Shown: positions 48,560-59,460 of the stretch, one piece after another
How positions within the stretch are numbered: position 1 is the stretch's first letter
Layout of the letters: each line of letters opens with the position of its first letter
DNA from: Molossus alvarezi
Lineage: Eukaryota; Chordata; Mammalia; Chiroptera; Molossidae
Direction: 5' to 3'
Assembly (NCBI GenBank): GCA_037176705.1
Contig: CM073885.1
Span: 218,872,290-218,936,289 of the forward strand
Length of the DNA stretch: 64,000 bases
Translations under genes and position numbers: made by a program
The notes under the pieces: generated by a model
Database searches by the model: none
The model's input: the letters and a program-made list of their open reading frames with translations, nothing else
Told to the model about the DNA's origin: nothing

Positions 48560-48900
48560 CAGGGCATACCACCGCCTCTAACAGGTTATTCTGGATTTTT
48601 TTCAGCACTTAACCTTGAGATTTCGACAGATAGGAACTGCTGGTTATAAATTATTAAACCAACACCAGCCGGTCTTTATCTTGAATAGCACTAATCTGAA
48701 TTGGAAATGAGTCAGCATTATCAGCATCAGACGTCTTAATTAACATCCCGATACCCATCAGAGGTTTGATTCACAGTTGTTTAGGAAATATTATTTGAAC
48801 ATTTCTGAAGGCATTTGATAAAAACTTATAGAACTCGAACAATTTTAGGAAAAGTGTAGATTCTAATCTTATCTGTCTGAAGGCACATCAGTCAATGCCC
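48560..48900. promoter_or_regulatory. Candidate conserved non-coding element
   Basis: Repeat-free sequence with an AP-1/MAF-like tgagtcagca, a homeobox-like cttaattaac and tataaattattaaacc. A possible enhancer, judged by composition only. Confidence 0.25.
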
Positions 48901-49854
48901 GTGGTATCACAAAGTCTGGCACTGTGCTAAGCAACAGGGCAGGCATTCAGTAATTACTTGCTGATCAATTGACTGGTCGGCTGTCAGCAATGGTCCACCC
49001 TTCTGTTTGGAAGTTTTCTTTCTGATGCTTTGTTTCAAAATGTATACAGACAGTACTTCAGACGTATACTCTCTCCCTATGCCACCTGTTAAGCAGTCTT
49101 CTTTTATTAATCCTTCCAATCCCCAAGGAGCTCCAGCTTTTTCCACTGCATGCCTGGGCCCAGGTACATTCCCACCCCGCCTGGCCTTCAGGCTCACAGT
49201 AATCATCTCTCCTTTCAAAGGCACGCATCCCCAGCCAAAGTTGCTTTCTCAATCTGGATAATAGTTCTCAGTAGCAGGTGAGTGTCGCAGTTCCTTGTCA
49301 GTGACAGTAGGCAGCTTCCTTGGGCACTTAAGGAGTAAATACCTTTAGGCCTTCGGATTACTGCAAATTTGACAACCGCTGACCTTTAGAGAATACATCT
49401 GATTTATCTGAGCAGGAAAGTGACGCTAGCAGAAAAAGATGAAAGTGCCCAGGCGAATGGCAGCCCGGCCTTTCTTCCTTGTTCTTTCCCAAATCCACAC
49501 AGCAGCCGCCTGCAACTCCTCCAGATCAAGTGAGATGCTTCACCCCCGTGACGCTGATGGGCGTCTGCACACTGTAAGCAGACAGCTGCCGAGAGCCCTC
49601 TCTCTTGCCTAAGGCTAGTGGACATCTTTCCTTGCTACCGGCTTTTCTGTTGGTTTGACCACCGCAGCAACGTCTACAGCAGCAGGGGAGCATCTAAAGA
49701 CTGACAGGAAGACAGGAGGAAGGAGGAGAAGAGAAAGAGGAGAGAGCAAAATAGAAAAAAAAGAGGAGGAACAACAGGCAGAGGTGCACATGGGGGATCC
49801 CATTACAGTGAGCAGTAGACTGGTTAAGAGGCATTAAGAGCTAGAGCCAGAGAC

Positions 49855-50060
49855 CAACTCTACCCATTACGAGCTATGTGATCTTAGGCAAGGTTTTTCT
49901 TTATGAGAAAAATGAGAATGGTGAAAAAACTATCTTATAAAGTTGTTGTGAGGATTAAACACCAAACATGTACATAGCACTTACTCTGCTGGGCACTGTG
50001 CTGAATGCCTTGCTTATATTAACTCATTCCTCTCAACAGCCCACTGAGTGGGTGTGTATT
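49855..50060 (+). repeat. MIR SINE relic
   Basis: Sense MIR: 'gctatgtgatcttaggcaag', 'gttgttgtgaggattaaaca' and 'gtacatagcacttactctgc'. An additional antisense-like end follows. Confidence 0.7.
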
Positions 50061-50500
50061 AGTTACTTGTTGCTGCTGTAACAAACTACCACCAACTCAG
50101 TGGTTTAGAGCAACACAAATTCATTATCGCTCTAGAGGTCAGAAGTCCTGAAATCAAAGTCTTCACCGAGCCATATTCCTTCTGGAAGCTTTGGGGTTGG
50201 GGGAATTCACTTCCTTATCTTTCCCCAGGTTCTAGAGGCTGCATGCAAGCTCATAGGCCCTTCTTGGCATCGCTCTGACCTCAGCTTCCAACTCAAATCT
50301 TCTTTTCTGACTTCTACCTTCAAGTCTCCCTCATCTAAGGACCCTGTGATGACACTGGTACCACCAGGTAATCCAGGATGATCTCCCATCTCAAGATCCT
50401 TAATTTAAAACTGCTTTTGCCACTTAAGGCATCACAATCAAAAGTTACGGCGATGAGGATGTGGAGATCTTTGAGGGGCTGTTATTCTGTCTACTACAGG
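50052..50500 (+). repeat. Medium-reiterated mammalian repeat, family not resolved
   Basis: The block begins 'gtattagttacttgttgctg ctgtaacaaa' and ends 'ctttgaggggctgttattct gtctacta', with 'ctggaagc' and 'aaggaccctgtgatgac' between. These are landmarks of a common eutherian interspersed repeat, but I cannot name the family with certainty. Confidence 0.6.
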
Positions 50501-51131
50501 TGCTGTATTAGCCCCATCTTACCAATGGGAAGCTGACAGGTGGAGAAATTAAGGAACTTGCCCAGGTCATGCTTTTCCCACTGTCCTTTCCTGCTGCTCA
50601 GTGGGTGTGTGTTTATAATCACTTGGAACAGAGCCTGGCACAAGGGCGCAGGAAGCTGCGGTAACTCCTATAGTTGTGCATGGGGTGTTGAAGGGAGAAT
50701 AGACACAAAATGCTTCAGCTTTAAGTCAGTGGTGCCAAAAACAAAGGCGGGGCTGCCCTTGGCTGGCCTAAAGGAGTCTTTGTCTCCATGTGTGTTTGGA
50801 AAGCAGTCCAGAGTGGGAGAGTTTGGGATTTGGAGAGAGGATGCCCTGCTCTGTCCCTACGGCCGTGGGTCTGGAGCAGGCAGCCCAGTCCTCACTGTCT
50901 TTATCTGCAGAACAGGCTCGAACAAGTTATGGGTGGGGTGGGAGATATCACAGGGGACCCCCCCTCAGGGAACAACACATATTTTACAAACTACTAAAAT
51001 ACCAGCCGTGTCAGCAGCCATGTGCATATTTGTGAGTAAAAGAAACGTTGGTTACTGGTGCCATGATTTGAAGTAAACGTGGGGTGCTGGCAGAAGCAAA
51101 GAGGCTTCGACGTACAGAGCCTGGCACCTAC

Positions 51132-51275
51132 CTTGGCAGGTCCCCTGCTTGTTGTAAAACCCGCCGCCACAGCTGCTCCCACAGCTGCCCTCGGTCAGCA
51201 CCTGGAGCGGGTCTCGGCAGGCCAGGCAGTGCCTCTCCGCGGGCCCCCAGCAGGTCGCGCAGGACTCGTGGCAGG
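51132..51275 (-). CDS. FRAS1: FRAS1 coding exon A: furin-like repeat (about FU3)
   Basis: This is the first coding exon of the gene in this window in transcript order. It is 144 nt and encodes one furin-like cysteine-rich repeat of the extracellular matrix protein FRAS1, which acts with FREM1 and FREM2 in epithelial basement membranes. The visible peptide begins CHESCATCWGPAERHCLACR and has eight cysteines spaced CxxxCxxC, CxxC, CxxxC, C, the usual FU pattern. The acceptor reads ttgcctgcag and the donor is CAAG followed by gtaggt. Entry and exit are both phase 1 and there is no in-frame stop. It is clearly more GC- and CpG-rich than the flanking intron. The last base G joins CA of exon B to give an alanine codon. 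The match to FRAS1 rests on remembered protein sequence and on exon order. PCSK5/6 also carry FU repeats but are a poorer match. Confidence 0.93.
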
Positions 51276-52379
51276 CTGCAGGCAAACACCAAAGTCAGTG
51301 AACCATCCACAGCAGGAAGGGCTGGTCAGTTTTTCCTGGAAGCGTTTTGAAACGCACGAGGGAGATGCTGACTCCTCCATCCCTAAACTGCTACGCACAG
51401 ATGTACGCCCCAGGAGGGGAATGCCCTCTTCCCCCAAAACACAATTTCTGTTGGCCACAAGTACAATTTCAATAAATTACTGTTTTAAAAAATGGCACCG
51501 GAAATCAGCAGCTGTTGAAAAACGGAAATCACAGGGAAGGAAACCCTACTGCTGCAGATGAGGACGCTGGAGGAGGCCAAGGGCGCTGCATCACACCGTC
51601 TCCACAACCACAGGGCCCAGGGTCAACAGGGTAATGCTCCCGTCTCCAGCACCATCCAGATCTGCTGAAGGAGGAGGCCCTGTCCTCCAGTCCTTGAGTA
51701 GACCTTGAAGGACCTGGTACCGCTCGATTATATTGCTTTCTCCCTCCATTTCCACCTCTCTCCTCTCAATCTCCACCCATCTCTCGTTACCCCAAATGCA
51801 TCTGCTCTTAACAGGCATCCGCGGACTCACAGAACCTGCTTCTCCCTGACATTCTAGGTCTCTAACTATATGTTGTTACTAGACCAGTGTTGTTCTTGTA
51901 AGGCTCCACAATGTCCGCCTCTTCCAGCATTTCATGTTTTTATTATTCTTTGGGCTTGCTCTTCACCTTAGCACACCTGTAAACAGAGGCTATTCTGAAT
52001 GACTGAGCATATTCAAACTTAACTCTCTGCATGGCTAACCCCACTTTCGCTTTTGCTAATGCACCTTAATTTTCAAAACGTTTGCTTCACTGTGGAACAC
52101 AACCTGTTGGCAGACACAGTCAATCTGACCACATTTGGTAGGAAGTGTGCCTTAGCTGACTGCAAGAGACTTGGGGATTTCACTTATGTGGTTTCACTAG
52201 GTAACCCCTTGGAACCAGAAGAGAGGACACCTACAATGCAAATCTCAACATCCAGTCCTCTCCTCTGTTCTAAACTGCACAGGAAAGCTCAATTTCAGAC
52301 AACTTCTCTCCCCAAAACATTTAGAGAAAATTACAAATTGTGGTAAGTGCTAGCAGGACTCTGACAAATAAGTGTGGGG

Positions 52380-52830
52380 GTAGAAAGGACCCGCCTTAGG
52401 CAGATCTAAAGGATGAGAAGCGGCCAGATGGGGAGAGCAAAGAACACCACCACATTGGTGAGAAGGGAAGGAGCTTGGGTGTTCAAGGAACTGGAGGCTG
52501 CCCCATGGTTGGAGCTGGAGCTGGTGCTCGTGGGGGAAGGAGCAGACTGGCCTGATTCATTACTGGAGGCGAAACAGAGACCCGATCAAACTTGACCTTG
52601 GAGACCGTGGAAAGAAATTAGGATTTTATCCTAATTGCAATGTGAAGTCATGAATGGGCTGAATCAGGATAGCAAAAGTCCTGATTTAGATTTTTCAAAG
52701 CTCTCTCTGGTTGCCATGTAGAGAGGGTTTAAGGACTTGCGGACAGGTAGGAAGACTAGTATGGTGGAGTCTATGCTGTGGTCCAGGTAAGAGATAATGA
52801 TGGCAGGTGGGAAGCAGAAATGGAAGGAAG
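52380..52830 (-). repeat. L2-like LINE relic, antisense
   Basis: 'ggattttatcctaattgcaa', 'caaagctctctctggttgcc' and 'gtggtccaggtaagagataa tgatgg' follow the complement of L2. Strongly diverged. Confidence 0.5.
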
Positions 52831-52845
52831 TTTATTTATTTATTT

Positions 52846-53056
52846 AAATATTTTTAATTGATTTTTTTGAGAGAGAGAGGAAGGGAGAGAGAGAGAGAAA
52901 CATGGATGTGAGAAAGAAACATCAATCAGCTGCCTCCTGCATGCCCCCTACTGGAGATCGAGCCCACAATCGGGGCATGTGCTCTGCCCGGGAATCGAAC
53001 CAGGACCTCCCAGTTCACTGGACGATGCTCAATCCATTGAACCATACCAGCCAGGC
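52846..53056 (-). mobile_element. Classic VES SINE
   Basis: Minus-strand copy: head 'gcctggctggtatggttcaa', 'ggttcgattcccgggcagag' and 'cacatgccccgattgtgggc' body, (ct)n and A-rich tail. A clear member of the VES subfamily rather than the 'gtttgtccccgg' subfamily. Confidence 0.9.
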
Positions 53057-53185
53057 GGAAAATTTATTTATCATTTGGTTTCCTCACGAGGCCACACGCT
53101 TCATGAGGGCAGAGCCCATTTCTATTATTCAAGCATACTGCTTGGTGCTCTACAAACATCTCTTGAGTTCCCTCATTTATATTTA
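53057..53185 (+). repeat. L2 LINE 3'-end relic
   Basis: 'acgcttcatgagggcagagc' and 'tgcttggtgctctacaaaca' match the sense L2 terminus. Confidence 0.55.
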
Positions 53186-54149
53186 ACACCTCATTTATAT
53201 TTTATAACTGATACACAAGAATACTGTTCATATTAGGATGACCTACTAATACTACATTATAACTAAATATGTGGAGATCCCAGTAAGAAATTCTACCCTC
53301 ACCACACATGAGAACTGTCATTTATTTATTCAACTACCCTTCAATTATTGTCTATAGTGTCCTCTGAAGTGTCTGACTCTGTCCACACCTCTGTCTCGTT
53401 GCCTGGAGAGTTGATACAAAGTCATTATCTAAATGAATAAACAACAACAAAGGCCCAGTCTTACCTCTAAGATGGTAAGCCAGGCTGACCTTGTGAATGC
53501 TTGAAAACACCTACTACAGCCAGGTGCTGTGCTGGCCTGTGGGGCCTTCCCAGCTGGCCGCAGGTAAGCCATGCTCGGGCATCTGCAGAGGAAACGTGTA
53601 AACCACCCCCACTGGAGCTCGGCACTGGTAACATTGGGCAAAGTGCTCGGGGAGGGGGTGCCCGGGGGATGGTGGGAACTGAGGCTATAAAAACAGGGGC
53701 CAGATCACAGATGTGGGGCCGGACTGGGTAAGGACCTTGAACTTTTGCTGTAAGAGTTTAATCAGGGCAGTGGACTTGACAGGCTTTGTTTTCTAGACAG
53801 TTTACTCTGCAGCGGGGAGAGGAGCAGGTCATTCAGACACCTGTAAGGGATGAAACCACCTTAGTCCAGGGGGCGAGGCGGGGAGGAGAAGGCACAGCGA
53901 GCTCTTTTCGAGGACTGGCTGATGGCAGCACAGACACTCAGCTGCATTGGCTGTTAAAATGGTACAAATACTCCCAAACGGTGGGTAGATGGCCGGTGGC
54001 CATTGTCCCGCCCCCCTCCATGACTCTGGCTTCATCCCTGGGAACTTGGCAGGCACCATGCTCCAGCAACCGAAAGGTCTAGCACAGGAGAGGGCCTCAA
54101 GTCCTCCTTTCTTCTGATTGATCAATTTGTACATATTGTTTGTTAGTTT

Positions 54150-54391
54150 TCTTTTTTTTATCCTCACCTGAGGACATTTTTTTCCATTTTTTGTTCAGAT
54201 AGAGTGGGGGGGAGAGAGAGAGAGAGAGAATCATCGACGTGAAAGGGACACATCGAGTGGCTGCCACCCACATGACCCATCCAGGTCCAGGGACAAACCA
54301 ACCGAGGTACGTGCCCTTAGTGGGAACCGAACCCGGGTCTCTCAGGATCGCAGGCCAATGCTCTAACCGCTGAGCAAAACAGGCCAGGGCT
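54150..54391 (-). mobile_element. Ves-type SINE (long form)
   Basis: Minus-strand copy with head 'gccctggcctgttttgctca', 'gggttcggttcccactaagg' and tail 'gtcctcaggtgaggataa'. Well preserved. Confidence 0.93.
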
Positions 54392-54499
54392 TGTGAAATA
54401 TTTTTAATACTACCCCTGGCATTGCAATCTGAACAGGGGCCAAAGGACGAGCAGGACAGAGGCTGCAGACTCAGGGGTGACACTCAGGCCATCACACTG

Positions 54500-54920
54500 A
54501 GCCCTGCTTAACTCTTCACACCTGCTTGAGGCCTCCCTCATGCTTGCCAATTCTGTGAAACCGGGGACCCTGAGCATGCCATGTGCCTGTTGGTGGGTTC
54601 TGGATGCTCCACCCAGAACTCACCCACCCCTGGAATCCTGCTGACACTTCACAAGCCTCCTCAGGTGTAACTACTTCTACGAAGCTTTGCTGAACTTGTC
54701 CAAACAAAGTTGGTTACTCCTTCTTTTCCGCTCCTGCAGCATGTTGCATGCGCCTCTCTCGTGCTATTTGCCCTACTGCACTAATTATCCCGCTATCATG
54801 AAATGTAATAACCTCCAAAATAGGGGCCTTGTTTCAGTCATCTTAACCCCCAGTGTCCAGATCGATGCCTGGTGCAGAGTCAGTACTCACTACATGTACA
54901 TGAAATGAATTAATTAATGG
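54500..54920 (+). repeat. L2 LINE 3' portion
   Basis: 'caagcctcctcaggtgtaac', 'cgaagctttgctgaacttgt', 'tcatcttaacccccagtgtc' and 'gatgcctggtgcagagtcag' fit the sense L2 3' end. Confidence 0.65.
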
Positions 54921-55532
54921 CCTTTTTTTTTTTTTTTTAAATCAGCTATAGAGAATTCATCCTATCAGTTACCTTCTACACAGTAATGTCTCCATGGTGA
55001 GTTGTAACTATAAGGTCAAAGTCTGAAGATATGATGCCTTAAGATAGATAAACTTGAGGCTATAAAATTTACCTGATCAGTGCTGACGTCCAGCTCTGCT
55101 TATGATGACAAATACTTATGCTGTATTTGTACAGAGTAACAGAATGTCATGCTGGGCCTTCTCCCTGCTCTGAATCAGGCAAAAGCCATATTCCACGGCC
55201 AGACAGGGCAGCAGAAGGGATTTTTATTTCTATCCAGGACTACGCTGGGATGTCACTGCTTTTCTTTCTTTTTTTTTTTTTTGAGCTGTCATTTCTTATG
55301 ACATACTCCCACTGTGTTCTGCAATGCATTTCTAATTTCTAACTGAACATATGCAACTGCAAAAAAAAAATCTCTTCCTGCAGACTTATTTATATGCAAT
55401 TTTTATTACACTAGGATTATTATGAACAATAAAAGGTCACTCCCTAACTTTTCATTATAATTTCTCCTAGTGATACATTTCAGATCACCCAGGCTTTGAA
55501 CTACATGTGAAAACTGTGGCGGGCGATGCATT

Positions 55533-55765
55533 TATTTTTATTTTTTATGTAAAAAATTTTTTCTTTATTGATTTGAGAGAGAGAGGAAGGGAAAGGAGGA
55601 GATAGAAATATCGATGAAAGAGAACATCAATTGGCCACCTCCTGCATGGCCCCCCACTGGGGATCAGGCCCACAACCTGGGCATGTGCCCTGACTGGGAA
55701 TCGAACCGGTGACCCCCTGGTGCATGGGTCGACGCTCAACCAGTGAGACACACCAGCTGGGCATG
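55533..55765 (-). mobile_element. Classic VES SINE with near-perfect target-site duplication
   Basis: Minus-strand copy with 'caccggttcgattcccagtc' and 'gggcacatgcccaggttgtg'. The flanks ggcgatgcattta and ggcgatacattta differ by one base. Confidence 0.92.
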
Positions 55766-56192
55766 TGGCGATACATTTAAAAAGAGGAAGAATAAGGGAA
55801 GCTATCTTCTTGTCTCACGTGCAGTCGATAGTTTATTTGGGAAAGCCCCTCACTTTTCTAGAGCCTAATAAGACATGGTGGCTTGCTGAGCAATTCCTTT
55901 CAAAATGAAAAGGAACAAATTACTTTCTTTTTGGCAACTGTATATTGAAATCCTACACTCAAAATAAGAAACTCTTTTTGTAGTTAATAATTTTGAGATA
56001 GAAGATTGCTTTAAAACCTTTTTAGCCTGTGATTCTCTAAGAACAAAATGCAGCCTTTCCAGGGAAAAATGTTCAAGCAAGCACTTCCTACAGGCCACTG
56101 ATTTTCCAGGAGCCTTCCCAGGCCCAGGCAGCAGATAACAGAGACACGTGGGCAGTTGAGACTGCCCGTCAGGAGGGGCCAAGGTTCCTCAC

Positions 56193-56560
56193 CTCTTCCA
56201 TAATCTTCCAGAGTAAGTCTTTCTGCCATTGCCAGGGAGTTAATTAGCACAGTTGATGAGCAGCCCCTTCCAGTCATCCGTGAGGCTGCAGTTCAGCTTT
56301 CCAAACTGCCAAGAAGTTTTCACTCGCAGCCGCACAGAAACGGCCCAGATTCCAGGCAGAGGCAGGTATGCCGTGCACAGGTCAAATTCCATCATCTGTT
56401 CCTTATCCAGTTTGTGGCAGCCACTTGCTTTCCTTCTCATCTCGCAAATGACCACGCAGCACTTGCCAAGTTTTAATGGGTCAACTTCTAATAAGAAGCT
56501 CTTGTTGGGTGAAAAAGTTTCTATCTTAAACTCAACTTTACTGTGTTTTGCTTTCCTAAC
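56193..56560 (-). other. Unidentified open frame with exon-like borders
   Basis: On the minus strand a pyrimidine-rich tract and ctttgcag at 56561 are followed by 106 open codons to a TAA at 56240, then gtgagg after AAGAG at 56193. The predicted peptide contains FLLEVDPLKLGKCCVVICEM and LPGIWAVSVRLRVKTSWQFG, is cysteine-bearing and looks protein-like. I recognise no family. It is not a furin repeat, and the in-frame stop means it cannot be an internal FRAS1 exon in this frame. Alternatives are a terminal exon of another transcript, a relic of a retrocopy, or chance: open frames of similar size occur elsewhere in the window. Continuous homology upstream is blocked by a MITE starting 22 bp away. 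Confidence 0.3.
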
Positions 56561-56646
56561 CTGCAAAGTAAAAATAGTAGTACAGTGGACCTTTGAACAA
56601 CTTAGGGGATTCCACCCCCGTGCAGTAGAAAATCTGCATATACAAT

Positions 56647-56875
56647 TTTTTTTTTTTTGCATTTATCTTCAGATACAGCGGGAGGGAGAGAAGCAGGAAG
56701 AGAGAAAGAGAAACATCGATGTGAGAGAGACACATCGAGTGGTTGCCGCCTACACGACCCCAACCGGGTCCGGGGACAAACTGCAACCGAGGTACATGCC
56801 CTTAGCGGGAACTGAACCCGGGACTCTCTGGTCCGTGGGCTGACGCTCTAACCGCTGAGCCAAACCAGCCAGGGC
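56647..56875 (-). mobile_element. Ves-type SINE nested in the MITE
   Basis: Minus-strand long-form copy: head 'gccctggctggtttggctca', 'gggttcagttcccgctaagg', 'ggttgcagtttgtccccgga' and a tail into the T run at 56650. Confidence 0.9.
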
Positions 56876-56879
56876 TACA

Positions 56880-57034
56880 CTTTTTTTTTTTAAAGAGAGA
56901 GATAGAAACATCGATGTGAGTGAGAAACTGGGGATTGAGCCCACAACCCGGGAATGTGCCCTGACTGGGAATTGAACTGGGGCCTCTCAGTCCATGGGAT
57001 GATCCTCAATACACTGAGCCATGTGGACAGGGCA
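56880..57034 (-). mobile_element. Shortened VES SINE nested in the MITE
   Basis: A minus-strand copy with 'gttcaattcccagtcagggc' and 'cacattcccgggttgtgggc'. It lacks part of the middle body, and its T run abuts the neighbouring SINE head. Confidence 0.85.
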
Positions 57035-57989
57035 GGTACACATAACTTTTGACTCTCCCCAAACTTAAGTCATCCTTGATATCCACAAGGACCTGGTTTC
57101 CAGGACCCACAGATATCTAACTCTGAGGATGCTCAAGTCCCCTGTGTAAAATAGTGTAGATTAATGCACACAGTCGGCCCTCTGCATCCTTGGATTCCTA
57201 ACCACTGACTGAAACTACTGTTCTCAATTTATGGTTGGTTGAATCTGTGGATGCAAATCTTGGGGATATAAAGGGTCAACTGCACATTCATTGAAAAAAA
57301 TCTGCATATAAGTGGACCTGCTCAGTTCAAGCCCACGTAGCCCAAGGGTCCAGTGTGTTTGTTGTACCTAATTCACGGGGATATGATGAGATGACATATT
57401 TGACAAAGCAGAGAATGTTGTATGTGTTGATATGTATGGCACACCCTGGGAAATCCAGCACAATTGTTTCCGCTGGTGTCAGAAACCAAATAATTATAAA
57501 GGGAGCAAATTAAAGTGCAATGCAGACAGAAGAGGAAAGGACATAAAAGACTATGGGAAAGGTAGGCTGACTTAGAAAGGGAATGAAGGGACGAGACACA
57601 GCCCTCATGGATTCTTCCAGCAGTTTCAGGGGCTCTGGCCTTTCACGGAGGCCTCCCACTCTGAAGTGCTTTCCTTGCAATCTCTACAAACATCACCCAA
57701 GCTTGGTGAAGCTGCCGGAGAAGCCCAGATGCAGGACAGACGACTCTCCCCTCGCCTAACACAGCCCCACAGGTGGCCAAGGCCACTTGCCTAAGAAGCA
57801 CAAATACCAGTCATGTTCAAAAGGAGCAGCTCATCTGAATAATCATCATTTTTTTATCCTTTTACTCCAATCTTCTATCCCCTTTTAGGCTGGGTCTCTA
57901 CCTACACCTGCCTCCCTGTACCAAATGACGCTTTTGCACCCTGCAACAGGGATGCCTGGTCTCCATGTGTTCTGAAAACCCATATGGAC

Positions 57990-58335
57990 GTAGGGAGTTA
58001 ATAGCAGAAAAATGTAAACACATGGAATAATCTTCAGCTTCATAAATAGCCAGAGAAAAGCAAATTAAACAGGAGAGCAGCAACTACATGCAGTGGATTA
58101 GACACACACATGACAACATGTATGTGCCTTAGAAATAGTGCTGACACAGGGGGGAAGTGAGCCATGGTTCACTGATGTAACAACTGCACTATCCTGGGGG
58201 GGAAATGTTAGTAGTAGGGAGGCTGTGCCTGTGTTGGGGGCAGGGGAATATGGGAAGTCCCTGTACCTTTCATTGAAGTTCGCTGAGAACCCCAAACTGC
58301 TCAATAAAAGTATTTGAAATATAAAAAGAAAAAGA
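57990..58335 (+). repeat. LINE-1 3' UTR-like relic
   Basis: 'tgggaagtccctgtaccttt', 'gaaccccaaactgctcaata' and an A-rich end resemble sense L1 3' termini. Confidence 0.45.
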
Positions 58336-58448
58336 ATAAAATCTCCATCTAATAATACTTATGAATATTTAAAATTCATGCATACAAAGCAATAAGAGCA
58401 CACAGATACATGAGATACACATTGAATTGTATTAGAATAGTTACTTAG

Positions 58449-58697
58449 CCCTGGCCAGTTTGGTTCAGCGGTTAGAGCATCGGCCTGCGGTCTAGAGAGA
58501 CCCAGGTTCAGTTCCCGCTAAGGGCATGTACCTCAGTTGCAGTTTGTCCCCGGCTCTGGTTGGGGTCATGTGGGTGGCAATCACTCGATGTGTCTGTCTT
58601 ATGGCGATGTTTCTTTCTCTCTCTTCCTCCCTCTCTCCCTCCTGCTCTATCTGAAGATAAATGCAAAGGTGTCCTAGGGTGAGAATTAAAAAAAAAA
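58449..58697 (+). mobile_element. Ves-type SINE (long form) with target-site duplication
   Basis: Full copy from gccctggccagtttggttca to 'cctagggtgagaatt' plus poly-A. gaatagttactta is repeated on both sides. Confidence 0.94.
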
Positions 58698-58849
58698 AAA
58701 GAATAGTTACTTAAATGGGGAGCTGGGGTAAACTCAAGTGGGAATAGGTCACGGGAATGAAAAGAACAGATAGACAGGTAGAAAGACAGACAGACAGATA
58801 AGCAAGAGAATAGCCTGGCCCAGTCCAATGATGAAAATGAGCCATGAGC

Positions 58850-59460
58850 TGATAAGTATGATTAACTCCGCTCTCTTCATATAAATTCCAAAAATAAGTC
58901 AAAGAAAAAAAATTAAACAAGATTCCATTTTACATCACTTAAAATGACAAACTTACTACCTAGTTTTGACAAAGGTGGTGGGAAGTAGGCATTCTCATAC
59001 ATTTCTAGTAGGAGTATAAATGACAAAAATAGATTAAGTTGTGTCAAAAACTTAAAAATGTACATATATCTATACTTGGACCCAGAAATCATGTCTAAGA
59101 ATTTATCCTAATCAAATATATTTACCACAACTTCTATTAAAAATGTTCGCATCATGGCTATTTATGATAATGGAAAAATTAGGAAGAAATGTCAAGCAAC
59201 AGAGGATTGCTTAAATGAATTCTTGCGCAGCCAACATGTGTATGTATATCTATGTATACAAAACACACACAAAATTTAAAAATTAGGAAGACATTCACCA
59301 AAATACTAACAGAAATGATTCAGGAGAGCTTGAGTCAGGGATTTTCACTGATTTTTTTTTTTAATGCCTTGAATTTTACTAACTTCAGCAAATTATTTTT
59401 TGGAATAAACATGAATTCATTTAGTACTTATGGGGGAAAATTAACTAAAGGAGAAAAATA
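58850..59460 (+). repeat. LINE-1 3' UTR relic
   Basis: 'tttctagtaggagtataaat', 'tacttggacccagaaatcat', 'catggctatttatgataatg' and 'gaggattgcttaaatgaatt' form the classic L1M 3' order in sense. Confidence 0.75.

Larger units (their letters stand above)
43355..51131 (-). other. FRAS1: Intron between exons A and B (7.8 kb)
   Basis: Contains SINEs at 44039 and 46326, a SPIN-type hAT element at 44489, an L1 3' portion at 46600, a MITE at 47961, and MIR plus a medium-reiterated repeat at 49855-50500. 44690-46310 and 48260-49850 have no firm element. No coding segment was found. Confidence 0.7.
56583..57355. mobile_element. Pogo/mariner-like MITE interrupted by two SINEs
   Basis: The left end cagtggacctttgaacaac is preceded by TA, and the right end is cccaagggtccagtg. 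Between them are 'agaaaatctgcata', 'ggtttccaggacccacagat' and 'cagtcggccctctgcatcct', the same body as the copy at 8147. Two Ves SINEs at 56647-56875 and 56880-57034 split its left part, so the MITE is older than both. Confidence 0.8.

Noticed and set aside
50540..51076. A 178-codon plus-strand open frame near exon A.
   Set aside because: No recognisable domain and no exon-like borders. It is antisense to the gene and just a long gap between stops in GC-richer sequence.
3300..51275. Identity of the FU-repeat gene as PCSK5 or PCSK6.
   Set aside because: Those proteases also carry FU repeats, but the order of eight repeats, the long sixth-position repeat and segments such as YLLLGDHCVPDCPSGYYAE fit FRAS1 as remembered.
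53429..53641. A cysteine-bearing minus-strand frame that might be the missing upstream FU exon.
   Set aside because: Cysteine spacing does not fit CxxxCxxC...CxxC, and no phase 1 splice borders are present.
56253..56843. A 196-codon plus-strand open frame opposite the unidentified minus frame.
   Set aside because: It runs on into the MITE and a Ves SINE, so its second half is repeat. The first half is the complement of the candidate frame.
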